Shown: piece after piece, positions 9,280 to 19,075 of the stretch
How the letters are laid out: each line of letters opens with the position of its first letter
Numbering within the stretch: the first letter of the stretch is position 1
Source of the DNA: Pseudomonas cuatrocienegasensis
Lineage (GTDB): Bacteria; Pseudomonadota; Gammaproteobacteria; Pseudomonadales; Pseudomonadaceae
Reading direction: 5' to 3'
DNA: 64,000 nt
Assembly (NCBI RefSeq): GCF_900110925.1
Contig: NZ_FOFP01000008.1
Span: forward strand, 1-64,000
Made by a program: the position numbers and the translations under genes
Notes under the pieces: model-generated
What the model saw: the letters and a program-made list of their open reading frames with translations, nothing else
Databases searched by the model: none
What the model was told of the DNA's origin: nothing

Positions 9280-10353
9280 CTATTGATCTGTATCGCCCTG
9301 CAGGGCTGCGGTGATTTCATTGACCGTACTGCGCGCGGTGCGGGTGACGCCGATCAGGGTGGCCGAGGCCGCTCCGGTCCATTCGCCATAGCCGACCAGC
9401 CACAGGTTGGGCTGTTTGCTGGCGCGGGTGCCATCGACGGCGACCTTGCCATCGGCTTCCAGCACACCCAGGCCCTGCAGATGATCCAGTGCCGGGCGAA
9501 AGCCGGTGCACCAGATCACCGCATCTACCGATACGCGGCGACCATCGGCCCACTCCACACCGTCTGCGGTGAAGCGCTGGAACGGCCGTTCGGCCACCAG
9601 CACGCCGCGCCCGCGGGCCTCGCGTACCGGCTCGACCATCACGATATCGCCCAGGCCGCCCACCGGCTGGTCGATCACGCGGCCTTCCAGCTGGGCCTTC
9701 CAGCGTTCGGTGGCGCGCTCGAACAGCACCCGGCCGTCGACCTCATCGGGCAGAAAGGCTGGCGGCTCTGGGGTGATCCACAGGGTCTCAGCGACCTTCG
9801 ACACCTCAGCGAGAATCTGCGCCCCGGAGTTACCGCCGCCCACCACCAGCACACGCTGGCCAGCAAAGGCCTGCGGGTTACGGTAATGCGCCGAGTGCAG
9901 CTGCTGGCCAGCAAACTCCGCTTGGCCTGGGTAAGCCGGGATAAACGGCTTGCTCCAGGTGCCGGTGGCGCTGACCAGGGCGCGGCAACGCCATTGCTGG
10001 GTGCCGGCCTGCACCACAAACAGCTCGCCGTCGCGCGTCACCGAATCGACATGCACCGGCCGCACAATCGGCAGCTGATAGCGCGCCTCGTACTGGGCGA
10101 GGTAGTCAATCACCGCATCGCGGTGCGGGTAGCCGGGCGCTGGGTTGGGCATTTGCCAGCCGGCAATCGAACTCCAGGTGGCTGGAGAAAACAGATGCAG
10201 CGAATCCCAGCCATGCTGCCAGGCGCCGCCGGGCTGGGCTTGATCATCCAGCAGCAGAAACGACAGCTGGGTGCGCCGTAGAAAGTAGGCGGTGGCCAGG
10301 GCGGCCTGGCCGCCGCCGATAATCAGCACACCCACTGGGGCTTGTGCGGTCAT
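9280..10353 (-). CDS. arsO: ArsO-type flavin-dependent monooxygenase
   Basis: A 357-aa two-dinucleotide-fold flavoprotein. The FAD-binding motif is [15 protein letters not shown] (about residues 10-24) and the NAD(P)H-binding motif is [14 protein letters not shown] (about 168-181). It resembles the ArsO group found in ars operons. Its chemistry is not firmly established; a role in oxidising reduced arsenicals is proposed from context. The start at ATG 10353 has a good AAGGAG 8 nt upstream. It is divergent from arsC-arsR across a 117-bp region and followed by acr3. Confidence 0.85.
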   Translation of the reverse strand: MTAQAPVGVLIIGGGQAALATAYFLRRTQLSFLLLDDQAQPGGAWQHGWDSLHLFSPATWSSIAGWQMPNPAPGYPHRDAVIDYLAQYEARYQLPIVRPVHVDSVTRDGELFVVQAGTQQWRCRALVSATGTWSKPFIPAYPGQAEFAGQQLHSAHYRNPQAFAGQRVLVVGGGNSGAQILAEVSKVAETLWITPEPPAFLPDEVDGRVLFERATERWKAQLEGRVIDQPVGGLGDIVMVEPVREARGRGVLVAERPFQRFTADGVEWADGRRVSVDAVIWCTGFRPALDHLQGLGVLEADGKVAVDGTRASKQPNLWLVGYGEWTGAASATLIGVTRTARSTVNEITAALQGDTDQ

Positions 10354-10403
10354 GCAGTCGCTCCTTGGTGACTCGCTGGTGGCGAATGTCGGGCTATGAA
10401 GAT

Positions 10404-10451
10404 ATACGGTTTACAAGATATACGGATATCAATATATTCGCCAAACCGTAT
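10404..10451. promoter_or_regulatory. Divergent ars promoter/operator region
   Basis: An inverted repeat ATACGGTTT (10404-10412) / AAACCGTAT (10443-10451) encloses A/T-rich copies of ATATACGG and GATATCAATATATTCG. It lies between arsO and the arsC-arsR fusion, the only shared promoter region, and fits ArsR-type dyads such as ATA...TAT. This position also argues that coding starts after it rather than at the in-frame ATG 10396. Confidence 0.55.
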
Positions 10452-10470
10452 TTGCATGACACCCATCGCT

Positions 10471-11244
10471 ATGAGCCAAAAGACCCGCGTGCTGTTTCTC
10501 TGCGTGGCCAACGCCGCCCGCTCGCAGATGGCTGAAGCGCTGTTGCGCCATGCCGACCCGGAGGGCTATGAGGCTTTTAGCGCCGGCACGCTGCCTGGTG
10601 AGGTCGACCCGCGTGCGCGCCAGGCCCTGGAGCAGTTGGGCGTGAGCACCGATGGCCTGCACAGCAAGCCGCTGGAGAGCTTCGACGGTCAGCAGTTCGA
10701 CTACGTGATCACCCTGTGCGACAAGTCCGCGTTCGAGTGCAGCACCTTGCCCGGGGCCGGCGAATATATCGCCTGGGACTTCGAGGACCCGGCCAGCAGC
10801 CAGCAGCAGAATGCCTACAAGCACTGTCTGCAGCAGATCCACGAGCGCATCAAGATGTTCGTGCTGGTCAAGAGCAAGGCCCAGGCCCCGCAGCAGATGC
10901 TGGCACCGGTCACCTTGTTCAAGTGCCTGGCCGATGACACCCGCGCGCGCATGACCCAACTGATCGTTCAGGAAGGCGAGCTGTGCGTATGCGAACTGAC
11001 CGCCGCCCTGCAGCAAAGCCAACCGAAAATCTCTCGCCACCTGGCCCAGCTGCGCAGCAGCGGCCTGTTGCAAGACCGCCGGGCCGGGCAATGGGTCTAC
11101 TACCGGTTGCACCCGCTGTTGCCGGCCTGGGTGAACCAGACCCTGGCCCAGGTACTGACGGCTGACGACCCGCAACTGGCCGAAGACCGTTTGCGCCTGC
11201 ACAGCATGCGTGACCGCCCTGATCGCGCGGCGCTGTGCGGCTGA
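10471..11244 (+). CDS. Fusion of LMW-phosphatase-type arsenate reductase (ArsC) and ArsR repressor
   Basis: 257 aa from ATG 10471 (MSQKTRVLFLC); ATG 10456 in the same frame is an alternative, and neither has a clear Shine-Dalgarno. Residues 5-135 are a thioredoxin-coupled arsenate reductase with the P-loop CVANAARS (C11, R17) and the redox pair C83 and C90 in TLCDKSAFEC. Residues about 146-230 are an ArsR/SmtB winged helix with the arsenic-binding ELCVCEL (C172, C174) and recognition helix QSQPKISRHLAQLR. One polypeptide thus combines As(V) reduction with As(III)-responsive repression. It starts the rightward run arsCR-arsH-ynfA-gapdh-arsJ. Confidence 0.9.
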   Translation: MSQKTRVLFLCVANAARSQMAEALLRHADPEGYEAFSAGTLPGEVDPRARQALEQLGVSTDGLHSKPLESFDGQQFDYVITLCDKSAFECSTLPGAGEYIAWDFEDPASSQQQNAYKHCLQQIHERIKMFVLVKSKAQAPQQMLAPVTLFKCLADDTRARMTQLIVQEGELCVCELTAALQQSQPKISRHLAQLRSSGLLQDRRAGQWVYYRLHPLLPAWVNQTLAQVLTADDPQLAEDRLRLHSMRDRPDRAALCG

Positions 11245-11268
11245 ACCCCTGAATTGCGGAGAAACGTC

Positions 11269-11979
11269 ATGACCACTGAGCTACCAAATATCGACCCCGC
11301 GCTGCTGGACATTCCTACCCCGGACAGACTGGCGCAACCGGTCGCGGCGCACAAACCGCGCATCCTGTTGCTGTACGGCTCCAACCGGACGCGCTCTTAC
11401 AGCCGCCTGCTGAGCGAAGAAGCCGCGCGGCTGCTTGAACAGTTCGGCGCCGAAGCGCGGATCTTCAACCCCAGCGGCCTGCCGTTGCCGGACGATGCGC
11501 CTGAGGATCACCCCAAGGTGCAGGAGCTGCGCGAACTGGTGCTGTGGAGTGAGGGCATGGTCTGGTGCTCGCCGGAACGCCATGGCGCAATGACCGGGGT
11601 GTTCAAATCGCAGATCGACTGGATTCCCCTGAGCATGGGCGCGGTGCGCCCGACCCAGGGCAAGACCCTGGCGCTGATGCAGGTCAGCGGTGGCTCGCAA
11701 TCCTTCAATGCGCTGAACCAGATGCGCGTACTCGGGCGCTGGATGCGCCTGTTCACCATCCCCAACCAGTCGTCGGTGGCCAAGGCCTTTCTCGAATTCG
11801 ATGACGCCGGGCGGATGAAACCCTCGGCCTACTACGACCGGGTGGTGGATGTAATGGAAGAACTGGTCAAGTTCACCCTGCTGCTACGCGGCCAAACGGA
11901 CTACCTGGTGGACCGCTACTCCGAGCGCAAGGAGTCAGCCGAACAGCTATCCAAACGGGTCAATCAGGCGGCCATTTAA
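11269..11979 (+). CDS. arsH: ArsH, NADPH-dependent FMN reductase / organoarsenical oxidase
   Basis: 236 aa of the flavodoxin-like NADPH:FMN oxidoreductase fold. The FMN-binding loop is [12 protein letters not shown] (about residues 37-48), and the ArsH-specific core [21 protein letters not shown] is clear. ArsH oxidises trivalent methylated and aromatic arsenicals to less toxic pentavalent forms. The ATG at 11269 has GCGGAGA 7-8 nt upstream and is preferred over an in-frame codon at 11254. It follows arsCR by 24 bp, consistent with one transcript. Confidence 0.93.
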   Translation: MTTELPNIDPALLDIPTPDRLAQPVAAHKPRILLLYGSNRTRSYSRLLSEEAARLLEQFGAEARIFNPSGLPLPDDAPEDHPKVQELRELVLWSEGMVWCSPERHGAMTGVFKSQIDWIPLSMGAVRPTQGKTLALMQVSGGSQSFNALNQMRVLGRWMRLFTIPNQSSVAKAFLEFDDAGRMKPSAYYDRVVDVMEELVKFTLLLRGQTDYLVDRYSERKESAEQLSKRVNQAAI

Positions 11980-12041
11980 GGCGCTGGAGCACAGCCCATA
12001 CATACGACCAGGCCAGCTGCGGCTCGGCTTTTGAGGTAAGC

Positions 12042-12368
12042 ATGCTCAATACCATCGGGCTGTTCGCCCTCACGGCACTGGCCGAGATCATCGGCTGCTA
12101 CCTGCCGTACCTGTGGCTCAAGCAGGGCAAGAGCATCTGGTTGCTGGTGCCGGCCGCTGCCTCCCTGGCGCTGTTTGCCTGGCTGCTGACCCTGCACCCG
12201 ACCGCCGCCGGGCGGGTATATGCCGCTTACGGCGGGGTGTATGTGGCGATGGCGATTATCTGGCTGTGGCTGGTGGACGGCATTCGCCCAACCCAGTGGG
12301 ACCTGCTGGGCGCCGCCGTGGCGATGCTCGGCATGGCGATCATTATGTTTGCGCCGCGTGGCGCCTAA
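12042..12368 (+). CDS. YnfA-family small membrane protein
   Basis: 108 aa with four predicted helices and the family pattern [19 protein letters not shown]...[21 protein letters not shown]. The YnfA family (UPF0060) belongs to the small-multidrug-resistance-like fold and often sits in heavy-metal or arsenic loci; its substrate here is unknown. TGAGGT lies 5-6 nt before the ATG. The position between arsH and the gapdh/arsJ pair suggests it is part of the ars operon. Confidence 0.88.
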   Translation: MLNTIGLFALTALAEIIGCYLPYLWLKQGKSIWLLVPAAASLALFAWLLTLHPTAAGRVYAAYGGVYVAMAIIWLWLVDGIRPTQWDLLGAAVAMLGMAIIMFAPRGA

Positions 12369-12392
12369 CCACGTTCGAGAGGAAATCTGTCC

Positions 12393-13397
12393 ATGGCTAT
12401 TAAAGTAGGCATCAACGGTTTTGGTCGTATCGGTCGCCTGGCGCTGCGCGCCGCCTGGGGCTGGCCTGAGCTGGAGTTTGTGCAGATTAACGACCCGGCC
12501 GGCGATGCGGCGACCCACGCTCACCTGCTGAATTTCGACTCGGTGCATGGCCGCTGGCAGCATGAGGCGAGCAGTGAAGGCGAGTGCGTGCTGATCGACG
12601 GCAAACGCATCCAGGTCACCGCCAACAAGGCCATTGCCGACACCGACTGGAGCGGTTGCGACCTGGTAATCGAGGCCAGCGGCAAGATGAAAACCGTCAC
12701 GGTGCTGCAAGGCTATCTCGACCAGGGCGTCAAGCGCGTGGTGGTCTGCGCGCCGGTGAAGGAAGCCGGGGCGCTGAATATCGTCATGGGCGTTAACCAA
12801 CAGCTGTTCGACCCGGCGCAGCATCGCATCGTGACGGCGGCGTCGTGCACCACCAACTGCCTGGCCCCAGTGGTCAAGGTGATCCACGAAAACCTCGGCA
12901 TCCGCCACGGTTCGATCACCACCATCCACGACCTGACCAACACCCAGAGCATCCTCGATCAACCGCACAAAGACCTGCGCCGCGCCCGCGCCTCAGGCAT
13001 GAGCCTGATCCCCACCAGCACCGGCTCGGCCACGGCGATTGCCGAGATATTCCCCGAGCTGCGCGGCAAGCTGAACGGCCATGCGGTGCGCGTACCGCTG
13101 GCCAACGCCTCGCTGACTGACTGCGTATTCGAGGTGGAGCGGCCGACCACGGTGGAGGAGGTGAATGCCCTGCTCAAAGCCGCCGCCGACGGTCCCCTGG
13201 CCGGGATTCTCGGCTATGAGGCGCGACCGCTGGTGTCCATCGACTACCGCACCGACCCGCGCTCCTCGATCATCGATGCGCTCTCGACCATGGTGATCAA
13301 CGGCACCCAGGTGAAGCTCTACGCCTGGTACGACAACGAATGGGGCTACGCCAACCGCGCGGTGGAACTGGCGCGTATGGTTGGCCAGTCCGCCTGA
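12393..13397 (+). CDS. ArsJ-associated glyceraldehyde-3-phosphate dehydrogenase
   Basis: A 334-aa type I GAPDH with the NAD-binding [10 protein letters not shown] at the N-terminus and catalytic C152 in [11 protein letters not shown]. In ars operons this paralogue works with ArsJ: it uses arsenate in place of phosphate to form 1-arseno-3-phosphoglycerate, which ArsJ exports and which then hydrolyses to release arsenate outside. The assignment to this role rests on adjacency to arsJ (115 bp downstream) rather than on residues unique to this copy. GAGAGGA precedes the ATG by about 9 nt. Confidence 0.9.
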   Translation: MAIKVGINGFGRIGRLALRAAWGWPELEFVQINDPAGDAATHAHLLNFDSVHGRWQHEASSEGECVLIDGKRIQVTANKAIADTDWSGCDLVIEASGKMKTVTVLQGYLDQGVKRVVVCAPVKEAGALNIVMGVNQQLFDPAQHRIVTAASCTTNCLAPVVKVIHENLGIRHGSITTIHDLTNTQSILDQPHKDLRRARASGMSLIPTSTGSATAIAEIFPELRGKLNGHAVRVPLANASLTDCVFEVERPTTVEEVNALLKAAADGPLAGILGYEARPLVSIDYRTDPRSSIIDALSTMVINGTQVKLYAWYDNEWGYANRAVELARMVGQSA

Positions 13398-13406
13398 CCC
13401 GATGAT

Positions 13407-13480
13407 GTGGGAGGGGCTTTAGCCGCGACTTGCCTCAACTGCTGTCGCGGCTAAAACGGAATGCCGCCCAGCCCTCCCAC
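13407..13480. repeat. REP-type inverted repeat
   Basis: GTGGGAGGGGCTTTAGCCGC begins the left arm; GTCGCGGCTAAAA and CCCTCCCAC form the right arm. The resulting hairpin lies between gapdh and arsJ. It belongs to the Pseudomonas REP family seen at six other places in this window, and could act as an mRNA-stability or attenuation structure inside the operon. Confidence 0.7.
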
Positions 13481-13512
13481 CGGATCGCACTTACCTCCCC
13501 AGCAGGATCGAT

Positions 13513-14730
13513 ATGCACGCTCTCGCCCGACTTTCCCCCGAGATCCGCCAATACCTGCTGGTCACCGGTAACTACTGGGCCTTTACCCTTACCGACGGCG
13601 CGTTGCGCATGCTGGTGGTGCTGCACTTTCATAGCCTCGGCTACACGCCGCTGCAGATTGCCGCGCTGTTTTTGTTCTATGAGATTTTCGGCGTCATCAC
13701 CAACCTGGTCGGCGGTTACCTGGGCGCGCGCGTGGGCCTCAATCGCACCATGAATATCGGCCTGGGCCTGCAGGTGGCGGCCTTGCTGATGCTTACCGTG
13801 CCGGCGGTCTGGCTGACGATTCCCTGGGTCATGGGTGCCCAGGCACTGTCGGGCATCGCCAAAGACCTGAACAAGATGAGCGCCAAGAGCTCGATCAAGC
13901 TGCTGGTGCCAGACAGCCAGCAGGGCACGCTGTACAAGTGGGTGGCGATCCTTACCGGCTCGAAAAACGCGCTCAAGGGTGTGGGCTTCTTTATGGGCGG
14001 CGCGCTGCTGGCGCTGCTCGGCTTTGCCGGCGCGGTGCTGGTCATGGCGGCTGTGCTGACGCTGATCTGGCTGGCCAGCCTGTTGCTGCTGAAAAAGGAC
14101 ATGGGCAAAGCGAAGGCCAAGCCGAAGTTTCGCGACATGCTGTCCAAGAGCCGAGCGATCAATATCCTTTCAGCCGCGCGGCTGTTTCTCTTTGGTGCGC
14201 GCGATGTCTGGTTTGTCGTAGCGCTGCCGGTGTACCTCTCCAGCGTGTTTGACTGGGACTTCTGGCGGGTCGGCGGCTTTCTCGCTATCTGGGTGATCGG
14301 CTACGGCATCGTGCAGTCATTCGCCCCGGCCATCACCGGCAAGGCCAGCGGCCGGGTGCCCGATGGCCGCGCGGCATTCGCTTGGGCTGCGGTGCTGGCC
14401 GGTTTGCCGGCCGCCATCGCCCTCGGCCTCGACACTGCGTTATCGGCGCAGTGGGTGTTGCTTGGCGGACTGCTGGTATTCGGTGCGCTCTTTGCGGTGA
14501 ATTCCTCACTGCACAGTTACCTGATCGTCAGCTACGCCAAGGCAGACGGCGTGTCGCTGGATGTCGGCTTCTATTACATGTCCAACGCCCTCGGCCGGCT
14601 GCTTGGCACGCTGCTGTCGGGCTGGGTATATCAGGCCTATGGATTGGCGGCCTGCCTGTGGATTTCCTCGGCCTTTGTGCTGTTGGCGGCGTTGATTTCC
14701 ATCGGTTTACCGCGCCATCTCAGCAGGTGA
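13513..14730 (+). CDS. arsJ: ArsJ, MFS exporter of 1-arseno-3-phosphoglycerate
   Basis: A 405-aa major-facilitator protein with about 12 membrane spans, beginning in MHALARLSPEIRQYLLVTGN, and with the ArsJ-characteristic region GIAKDLNKMSAKSSIKLLVP. It follows the GAPDH that makes its proposed substrate. The pair confers arsenate resistance independently of the As(V) reduction / As(III) efflux route encoded by arsCR and acr3. CAGCAGGA lies 6 nt before the ATG. Confidence 0.92.
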   Translation: MHALARLSPEIRQYLLVTGNYWAFTLTDGALRMLVVLHFHSLGYTPLQIAALFLFYEIFGVITNLVGGYLGARVGLNRTMNIGLGLQVAALLMLTVPAVWLTIPWVMGAQALSGIAKDLNKMSAKSSIKLLVPDSQQGTLYKWVAILTGSKNALKGVGFFMGGALLALLGFAGAVLVMAAVLTLIWLASLLLLKKDMGKAKAKPKFRDMLSKSRAINILSAARLFLFGARDVWFVVALPVYLSSVFDWDFWRVGGFLAIWVIGYGIVQSFAPAITGKASGRVPDGRAAFAWAAVLAGLPAAIALGLDTALSAQWVLLGGLLVFGALFAVNSSLHSYLIVSYAKADGVSLDVGFYYMSNALGRLLGTLLSGWVYQAYGLAACLWISSAFVLLAALISIGLPRHLSR

Positions 14731-14795
14731 TTCAGCCTCAGCGCGGCACGAGTAGCAGGGGCGCCGCGCGCACCAAGAGTCTTGCAGCCTAAGGC

Positions 14796-14812
14796 GGTGC
14801 GCACGGCGCACC
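14796..14812. repeat. Short palindromic repeat
   Basis: GGTGCGCACGGCGCACC, followed by CTACGGC, in the gap between arsJ and the TauE/SafE gene. It is a self-complementary motif of a type common in intergenic regions of related genomes. It may help terminate arsJ transcripts; no T-run follows. Confidence 0.4.
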
Positions 14813-14949
14813 CTACGGCTCTACCGTTAAGCCCCAGCACCTGAGCGCAACACAAAACCAGGACATAGCCCTTAGCAGCTCATCTAGCAATGAAGTCCTC
14901 GCGCGATCTCGGGCATACTCACGCATCTTTTTGGTGCGAGCGATGCTCC

Positions 14950-15720
14950 ATGACGATCCCTGAACTGATTCTGCTGGTCGCCGCCGGCTTTGCTGCCGGG
15001 GCCATGAACGCCCTGGCGGGTGGCGGTACGTTCTTTTCCTTCCCAGCCCTGTTGGCTGTCGGTTTGCCGCCGGTAACGGCCAATGCCACCAATGCCGTAG
15101 CGCTATGGCCGGCCAGTGTGGCCGCGGCCTGGGCCGCACGGTATAACCTGCGCCCGCTGGGCAGCTACCTGTGGCCCTTGCTGGGTGCCGGCTTGCTCGG
15201 TGGGCTGCTCGGCGGAACGCTGCTGCTGATGGGCGGCGATGCGCTGTTCGCGCGGCTGATCCCCTGGCTCTTGCTCGCCGCCACCGCGCTGTTCGCCGCC
15301 AGCCCCTGGCTGGCCCGCTGGCTGGCGGCACGCCGCGCCGAAGCGCCGTTGCCGGCCCACAGCCCGTTGTCACTGGCCGCCCATGTCGGCGTGTCGGTGT
15401 ACGGCGGTTACTTCGGCGCGGGCATGGGCATCCTGCAACTGGCGGCCTTCTCCATCGAGGGGCATGCGCTGGCGCGCAGTAACGCGTTGAAGAATTTGAT
15501 TTCGGCAGTGATTTACAGCGTGGTCACCGTCACCTTCGTGCTCGCCGGGCGGGTCAGTTGGCCGGAGCTGGCCATCCTGCTGGTCGGCGCCATCGTCGGT
15601 GGCTATGTCGGCGGCGCCCTCGGCCAGCGTTTGCCAGCGCCGCTGCTGCGCGCCTGGGTGATCCTGGTGGGCAGCGCGATGACCCTGTATTACTTCTGGG
15701 CCACCTACGCCGCCGTCTGA
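14950..15720 (+). CDS. TauE/SafE-family membrane exporter
   Basis: 256 aa, almost entirely hydrophobic, with about eight spans in two repeats. The duplicated family motif is visible as GFAAGAMNALAGGGTFFSFPAL near the N-terminus and GVSVYGGYFGAGMGILQLAA near residue 150. Members export sulfite, sulfoacetate or related organic anions, but the substrate of this one cannot be read from sequence. An upstream in-frame ATG at 14890 would add a non-conserved leader; the ATG at 14950 (MTIPELILLVAAG) fits the family N-terminus. It appears to be a single-gene unit. Confidence 0.85.
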   Translation: MTIPELILLVAAGFAAGAMNALAGGGTFFSFPALLAVGLPPVTANATNAVALWPASVAAAWAARYNLRPLGSYLWPLLGAGLLGGLLGGTLLLMGGDALFARLIPWLLLAATALFAASPWLARWLAARRAEAPLPAHSPLSLAAHVGVSVYGGYFGAGMGILQLAAFSIEGHALARSNALKNLISAVIYSVVTVTFVLAGRVSWPELAILLVGAIVGGYVGGALGQRLPAPLLRAWVILVGSAMTLYYFWATYAAV

Positions 15721-15811
15721 ATGGCGCCTGACACGACCACCGGATTTGCCCTGCAAGGCGCGCCTCTGCTAGTGTCGCGCCGGTTCCAGAACCCGCCAGA
15801 GACCCGCCGCC

Positions 15812-16054
15812 ATGGCCCGTAAAAAAGTCGCGCTCGATTTCGAGCAGTCCCTCACCGATTTGCAAAGCCTGGTCGAGCGCCTGGAAAACGGCGAGCTGTC
15901 GCTTGAAGAGTCGCTCAGCGCCTTCGAGCAGGGCATTCGCCTGACCCGTGACTGCCAGGCCGCCCTGGCCCAGGCCGAGCAGAAAGTGCAGATTCTCCTC
16001 GAACGCGACGGCGAGCTGGAGGAAGCCCCCTTCGACGCGGAACCCAACGCATGA
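15812..16054 (+). CDS. xseB: Exodeoxyribonuclease VII small subunit
   Basis: 80 aa, typical XseB length, with the conserved coiled-coil core [35 protein letters not shown]. Several copies of XseB bind the large subunit XseA (not in this window) to form the single-strand-specific nuclease. The stop overlaps the ispA start (ATGA), the common xseB-ispA-dxs arrangement of gammaproteobacteria. Confidence 0.95.
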   Translation: MARKKVALDFEQSLTDLQSLVERLENGELSLEESLSAFEQGIRLTRDCQAALAQAEQKVQILLERDGELEEAPFDAEPNA

Positions 16055-16938
16055 TCGCGGCCTATCAGGCCCAGTGCCAACGCCGCGTCGACGCCGCCCT
16101 CGACAGTCTGTTCCTAGCGCCCCAGGCCGACCTCGGCACGCTTTACCAGGCCATGCGCTACAGCGTGATCAACGGCGGCAAACGCGTGCGCCCGCTGCTG
16201 GTCTATGCCGCCTGCGAAGCCCTCGGTGGCGCAGTTGAGCACGCCGATGGCGCGGCCTGCGCGGTCGAGCTGATTCACGCCTATTCCCTGGTGCACGACG
16301 ACCTGCCAGCCATGGACGATGACGACTTGCGCCGTGGCCAGCCGACCACCCACAAGGCCTTCAACGAAGCCAGCGCGATCCTTGCCGGCGACGGCCTGCA
16401 AAGCCTGGCCTTCGAGGTGCTCGCCGATAGCCAGCGCAACCCGCAGGATGCCCAGGTGCGCCTGGCGATGATCGCCAGCCTGGCCAAAGCCGCCGGGCCG
16501 GCCGGCATGGTCGGCGGCCAGGCCATCGACCTGGGCTCGGTCGGCCTGCGCCTGGACCAGACCGCCCTGGAAAGCATGCACCGACACAAGACCGGCGCGC
16601 TGATCGAAGCCAGTGTGCGCCTCGGCGCCCTGGCCAGTGGCAATGCGGACAACCGCACGCTCAAGGCCCTGCACGCTTACGCGCGGGCCATTGGTTTGGC
16701 GTTTCAGGTGCAGGACGACATTCTCGATGTGGAAAGCGACACCGCCACCCTCGGCAAGACCCAGGGCAAAGACCAGGCGAACGATAAGCCGACCTACCCC
16801 GCCCTGCTCGGCCTGGACGCTGCCAAAGCCTACGCCCAAGAGCTGCGCGATCAGGCGCTGCATGCCCTGCGCCCATTCGATCACGCCGCCGAGCCGTTGC
16901 GCGAGCTGGCACGTTATATCGTCGAGCGGCGCAGCTGA
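16051..16938 (+). CDS. ispA: (2E,6E)-farnesyl diphosphate synthase
   Basis: 295 aa of the trans-prenyltransferase family. The first aspartate-rich motif is [14 protein letters not shown] (about residues 85-98) and the second is [10 protein letters not shown] (about 222-231). It condenses isopentenyl diphosphate with DMAPP and geranyl diphosphate to give farnesyl diphosphate for quinone and undecaprenyl synthesis. It is coupled to xseB. Here a chemoreceptor gene separates it from dxs, which normally follows directly. Confidence 0.95.
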   Translation: MIAAYQAQCQRRVDAALDSLFLAPQADLGTLYQAMRYSVINGGKRVRPLLVYAACEALGGAVEHADGAACAVELIHAYSLVHDDLPAMDDDDLRRGQPTTHKAFNEASAILAGDGLQSLAFEVLADSQRNPQDAQVRLAMIASLAKAAGPAGMVGGQAIDLGSVGLRLDQTALESMHRHKTGALIEASVRLGALASGNADNRTLKALHAYARAIGLAFQVQDDILDVESDTATLGKTQGKDQANDKPTYPALLGLDAAKAYAQELRDQALHALRPFDHAAEPLRELARYIVERRS

Positions 16939-17008
16939 GCGGCGCCGAACGCCACACCGCGCCATACCCTAAGCTGTCACAGTCACGCGGGAAAATTTCC
17001 TACTTTCC

Positions 17009-17035
17009 TCAACTTCATGGCCTACGCGCCGATGA
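17009..17035 (+). promoter_or_regulatory. Candidate FliA (sigma-28) promoter
   Basis: TCAACT (17009-17014), 13 bp, then GCCGATGA (17028-17035), close to the motility sigma pattern of TCAAG-N13-GCCGATA. It lies 144 bp upstream of a chemoreceptor gene, the expected kind of target. Identified by eye only. Confidence 0.4.
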
Positions 17036-17178
17036 AATAGGGGCTGTCGCCGTTTCGCCCGCTGCCGCCCCAGAGCGGCAGCAATAGACTCTGCGCGGTA
17101 ACCTGCATGCAGCCGTGAGCATGCCTGCACGCCGACTGGATCCGAATGTGACCGATCTTGCTCCTGGAGGAGCGACCT

Positions 17179-18984
17179 ATGGCCTTGCTGATGGCGCTGT
17201 ACGATGACTGCGAACGTGTACTGTTCAACTCGCTGACCCGCAAACTGGCCAGCCTGTTTCTGCTGGTGCTGCTGAGCGTGGCGCTCTATTTTCTGGCCGT
17301 GCACAGTGCCGAGACGATACTCGCGTTGCTGAGCCAGGCTCGGGTCGATGCCCAGGTCACGGCTGCCGTCGCCGAACAGCTCGCGGGCCTGTGTCATGCG
17401 GCCCTCGCGGCGGGCCTGGCCACGCTGCTGTTTATCGCCTTTATGGTTGGCTACTTCCGCCACCTGATCGTACGTCCGCTGCGGCAGATGATCGGCTCGC
17501 TGGAAGACGTGGCCAATGGTGAGGGCGACCTCTCCCGCGATATGCCAGAGCTGACCCACGACGAAATCAGCCAGTTGGCCGCCACCTACAACCGCTTTCT
17601 GGCCAAGCAGCGCGAAACCATCGCCAGCGTTCAAGCCCTGACCGTGGGCATTGCCGTGGAATCGGCCAAGTCGCTGAAGAACATCCTCGGTTCTACTCAG
17701 AGCACCCAGCACCAGACCCGCTTCGCCCAGGAGGTGATGGACGAAAGCAGCGACGCAGTAGCCCGCATCCACGAGGTTTCCCAGGAAACCCAGGGCATCG
17801 CCGCCACCACCGCGCACAACCTGGACATGGCCCGGCACTCCTACAGCGAGCTGCAGGAAGTCACCGGGCAGATCAACCTGATCTCCACCCAGCTCGGCGA
17901 ATTCAGTCAACTGGTCGCCGGCCTCAACCAGCGCTCGGCGAGCATCAAGTCGATCGTCGGGATGATCCAGGACATTTCCGGGCAGACCAACCTGCTGGCC
18001 CTCAACGCCGCCATCGAAGCCGCGCGGGCTGGCGAGAGCGGCCGTGGCTTCGCGGTGGTCGCTGACGAAGTGCGCAGCCTGGCGCAGAAGGTCAACACCG
18101 CTACCGAAGACATCGCGCGCAATATCGACGCGATGCTCCAGGAAGTCAGCACCACCCACCAGCAGACCCTGGCCATCAGCCAACGCGCCAGCAGCACCCG
18201 CGATGTGGTGCAGAAGGCCTCGGAGAACTTCGCGCAACTGGTGACCGACTTCCAGAGCACCAACGACAGCCTGGCCGGCATCGCCGCCCACGTCGAGCAG
18301 TTCGCGGTGAGCAACGCCGGCATCAACCAGCGGGTCAGCCAGATCCACAGCGAGAGCCAGGCCATCGACCAGAGCATGCAGCAGTCCTCCCAGGCCACCC
18401 GCGACCTCTCCAGCGTCGCCGAGCAGGTGCAGGACACCATCGGCCGCTTCGTCCTCGGCCACGGCGAGCTGGATGCGACCATCAGCCGCGCCGGCCAGTG
18501 CCGTGACCAGTTGCAGGTGCAGCTGGTCGACCTGCAGCGTAGCGGCGTCAACCTGTTCGACCAGCACTACCGCCCGGTCGCCGGCACCGACCCGCAGCAA
18601 TACCTGACCGGCTACACCCAGCGCCTGGCTGAGCTCTGCCAGAGCAGCTGCGACCAACTGGTCAAGGACACCCCGGGCGGCAAGGTGGCCTTTATCGTCG
18701 ACACTCAGGGCTACTGCCCGGTCAACAACAGCTGGTTCTCGCGCCCACCCACTGGTGATCGCAGCAAGGACCTGGTCGGCAGCCGCGACAAGCGCAAATT
18801 CACCGACCCCTCGGGCCTGCGCGCAGCGCGCAACACCCAGCGCTTCCTGCTGCACACCTACGTGCGCGACACCGGGGAAATCATGACCGAGATCGACGTG
18901 CCCTTCTTCATTGAGGGCCGTCACTGGGGCACCTTGCGCCTGGGCTTCGACGCCAGCGCCATGCTGCAGGCGAACAAGGGCTGA
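17179..18984 (+). CDS. Methyl-accepting chemotaxis protein with C-terminal sensor-like domain
   Basis: 601 aa. There are two membrane spans in the first 100 residues ([19 protein letters not shown] and [20 protein letters not shown]) with only about 40 residues between them. A HAMP-like segment follows ([21 protein letters not shown]), then the MCP signalling domain with hairpin tip [20 protein letters not shown] (about 268-287). After the signalling domain comes a further ~140-residue globular part (about 455-601) containing [16 protein letters not shown] and [19 protein letters not shown], which resembles a Cache/PAS-type sensor. Sensing therefore seems to occur in the cytoplasm at the C-terminus. 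ATG 17179 has a strong GGAGGAG 5-6 nt upstream. It is inserted between ispA and dxs. Confidence 0.88.
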   Translation: MALLMALYDDCERVLFNSLTRKLASLFLLVLLSVALYFLAVHSAETILALLSQARVDAQVTAAVAEQLAGLCHAALAAGLATLLFIAFMVGYFRHLIVRPLRQMIGSLEDVANGEGDLSRDMPELTHDEISQLAATYNRFLAKQRETIASVQALTVGIAVESAKSLKNILGSTQSTQHQTRFAQEVMDESSDAVARIHEVSQETQGIAATTAHNLDMARHSYSELQEVTGQINLISTQLGEFSQLVAGLNQRSASIKSIVGMIQDISGQTNLLALNAAIEAARAGESGRGFAVVADEVRSLAQKVNTATEDIARNIDAMLQEVSTTHQQTLAISQRASSTRDVVQKASENFAQLVTDFQSTNDSLAGIAAHVEQFAVSNAGINQRVSQIHSESQAIDQSMQQSSQATRDLSSVAEQVQDTIGRFVLGHGELDATISRAGQCRDQLQVQLVDLQRSGVNLFDQHYRPVAGTDPQQYLTGYTQRLAELCQSSCDQLVKDTPGGKVAFIVDTQGYCPVNNSWFSRPPTGDRSKDLVGSRDKRKFTDPSGLRAARNTQRFLLHTYVRDTGEIMTEIDVPFFIEGRHWGTLRLGFDASAMLQANKG

Positions 18985-19075
18985 AAGGCACACCAAGACC
19001 GCACACGGTGTTTGGGTCACATAGGGTGCATCGGGTAAACTGCCAGGCTTCTACGCCTGAATAACGATCCGCCTG

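Noticed and set aside
10396..10470. ATG 10396 as start of the ArsC-ArsR fusion
   Set aside because: It would place the operator dyad inside the coding sequence and add a leader unlike any ArsC; ATG 10471 or 10456 fits better.
16969..19020. Long minus-strand ORF, 683 codons
   Set aside because: It lies opposite a clear chemoreceptor with RBS and MCP signature; its composition is that of an antisense shadow.
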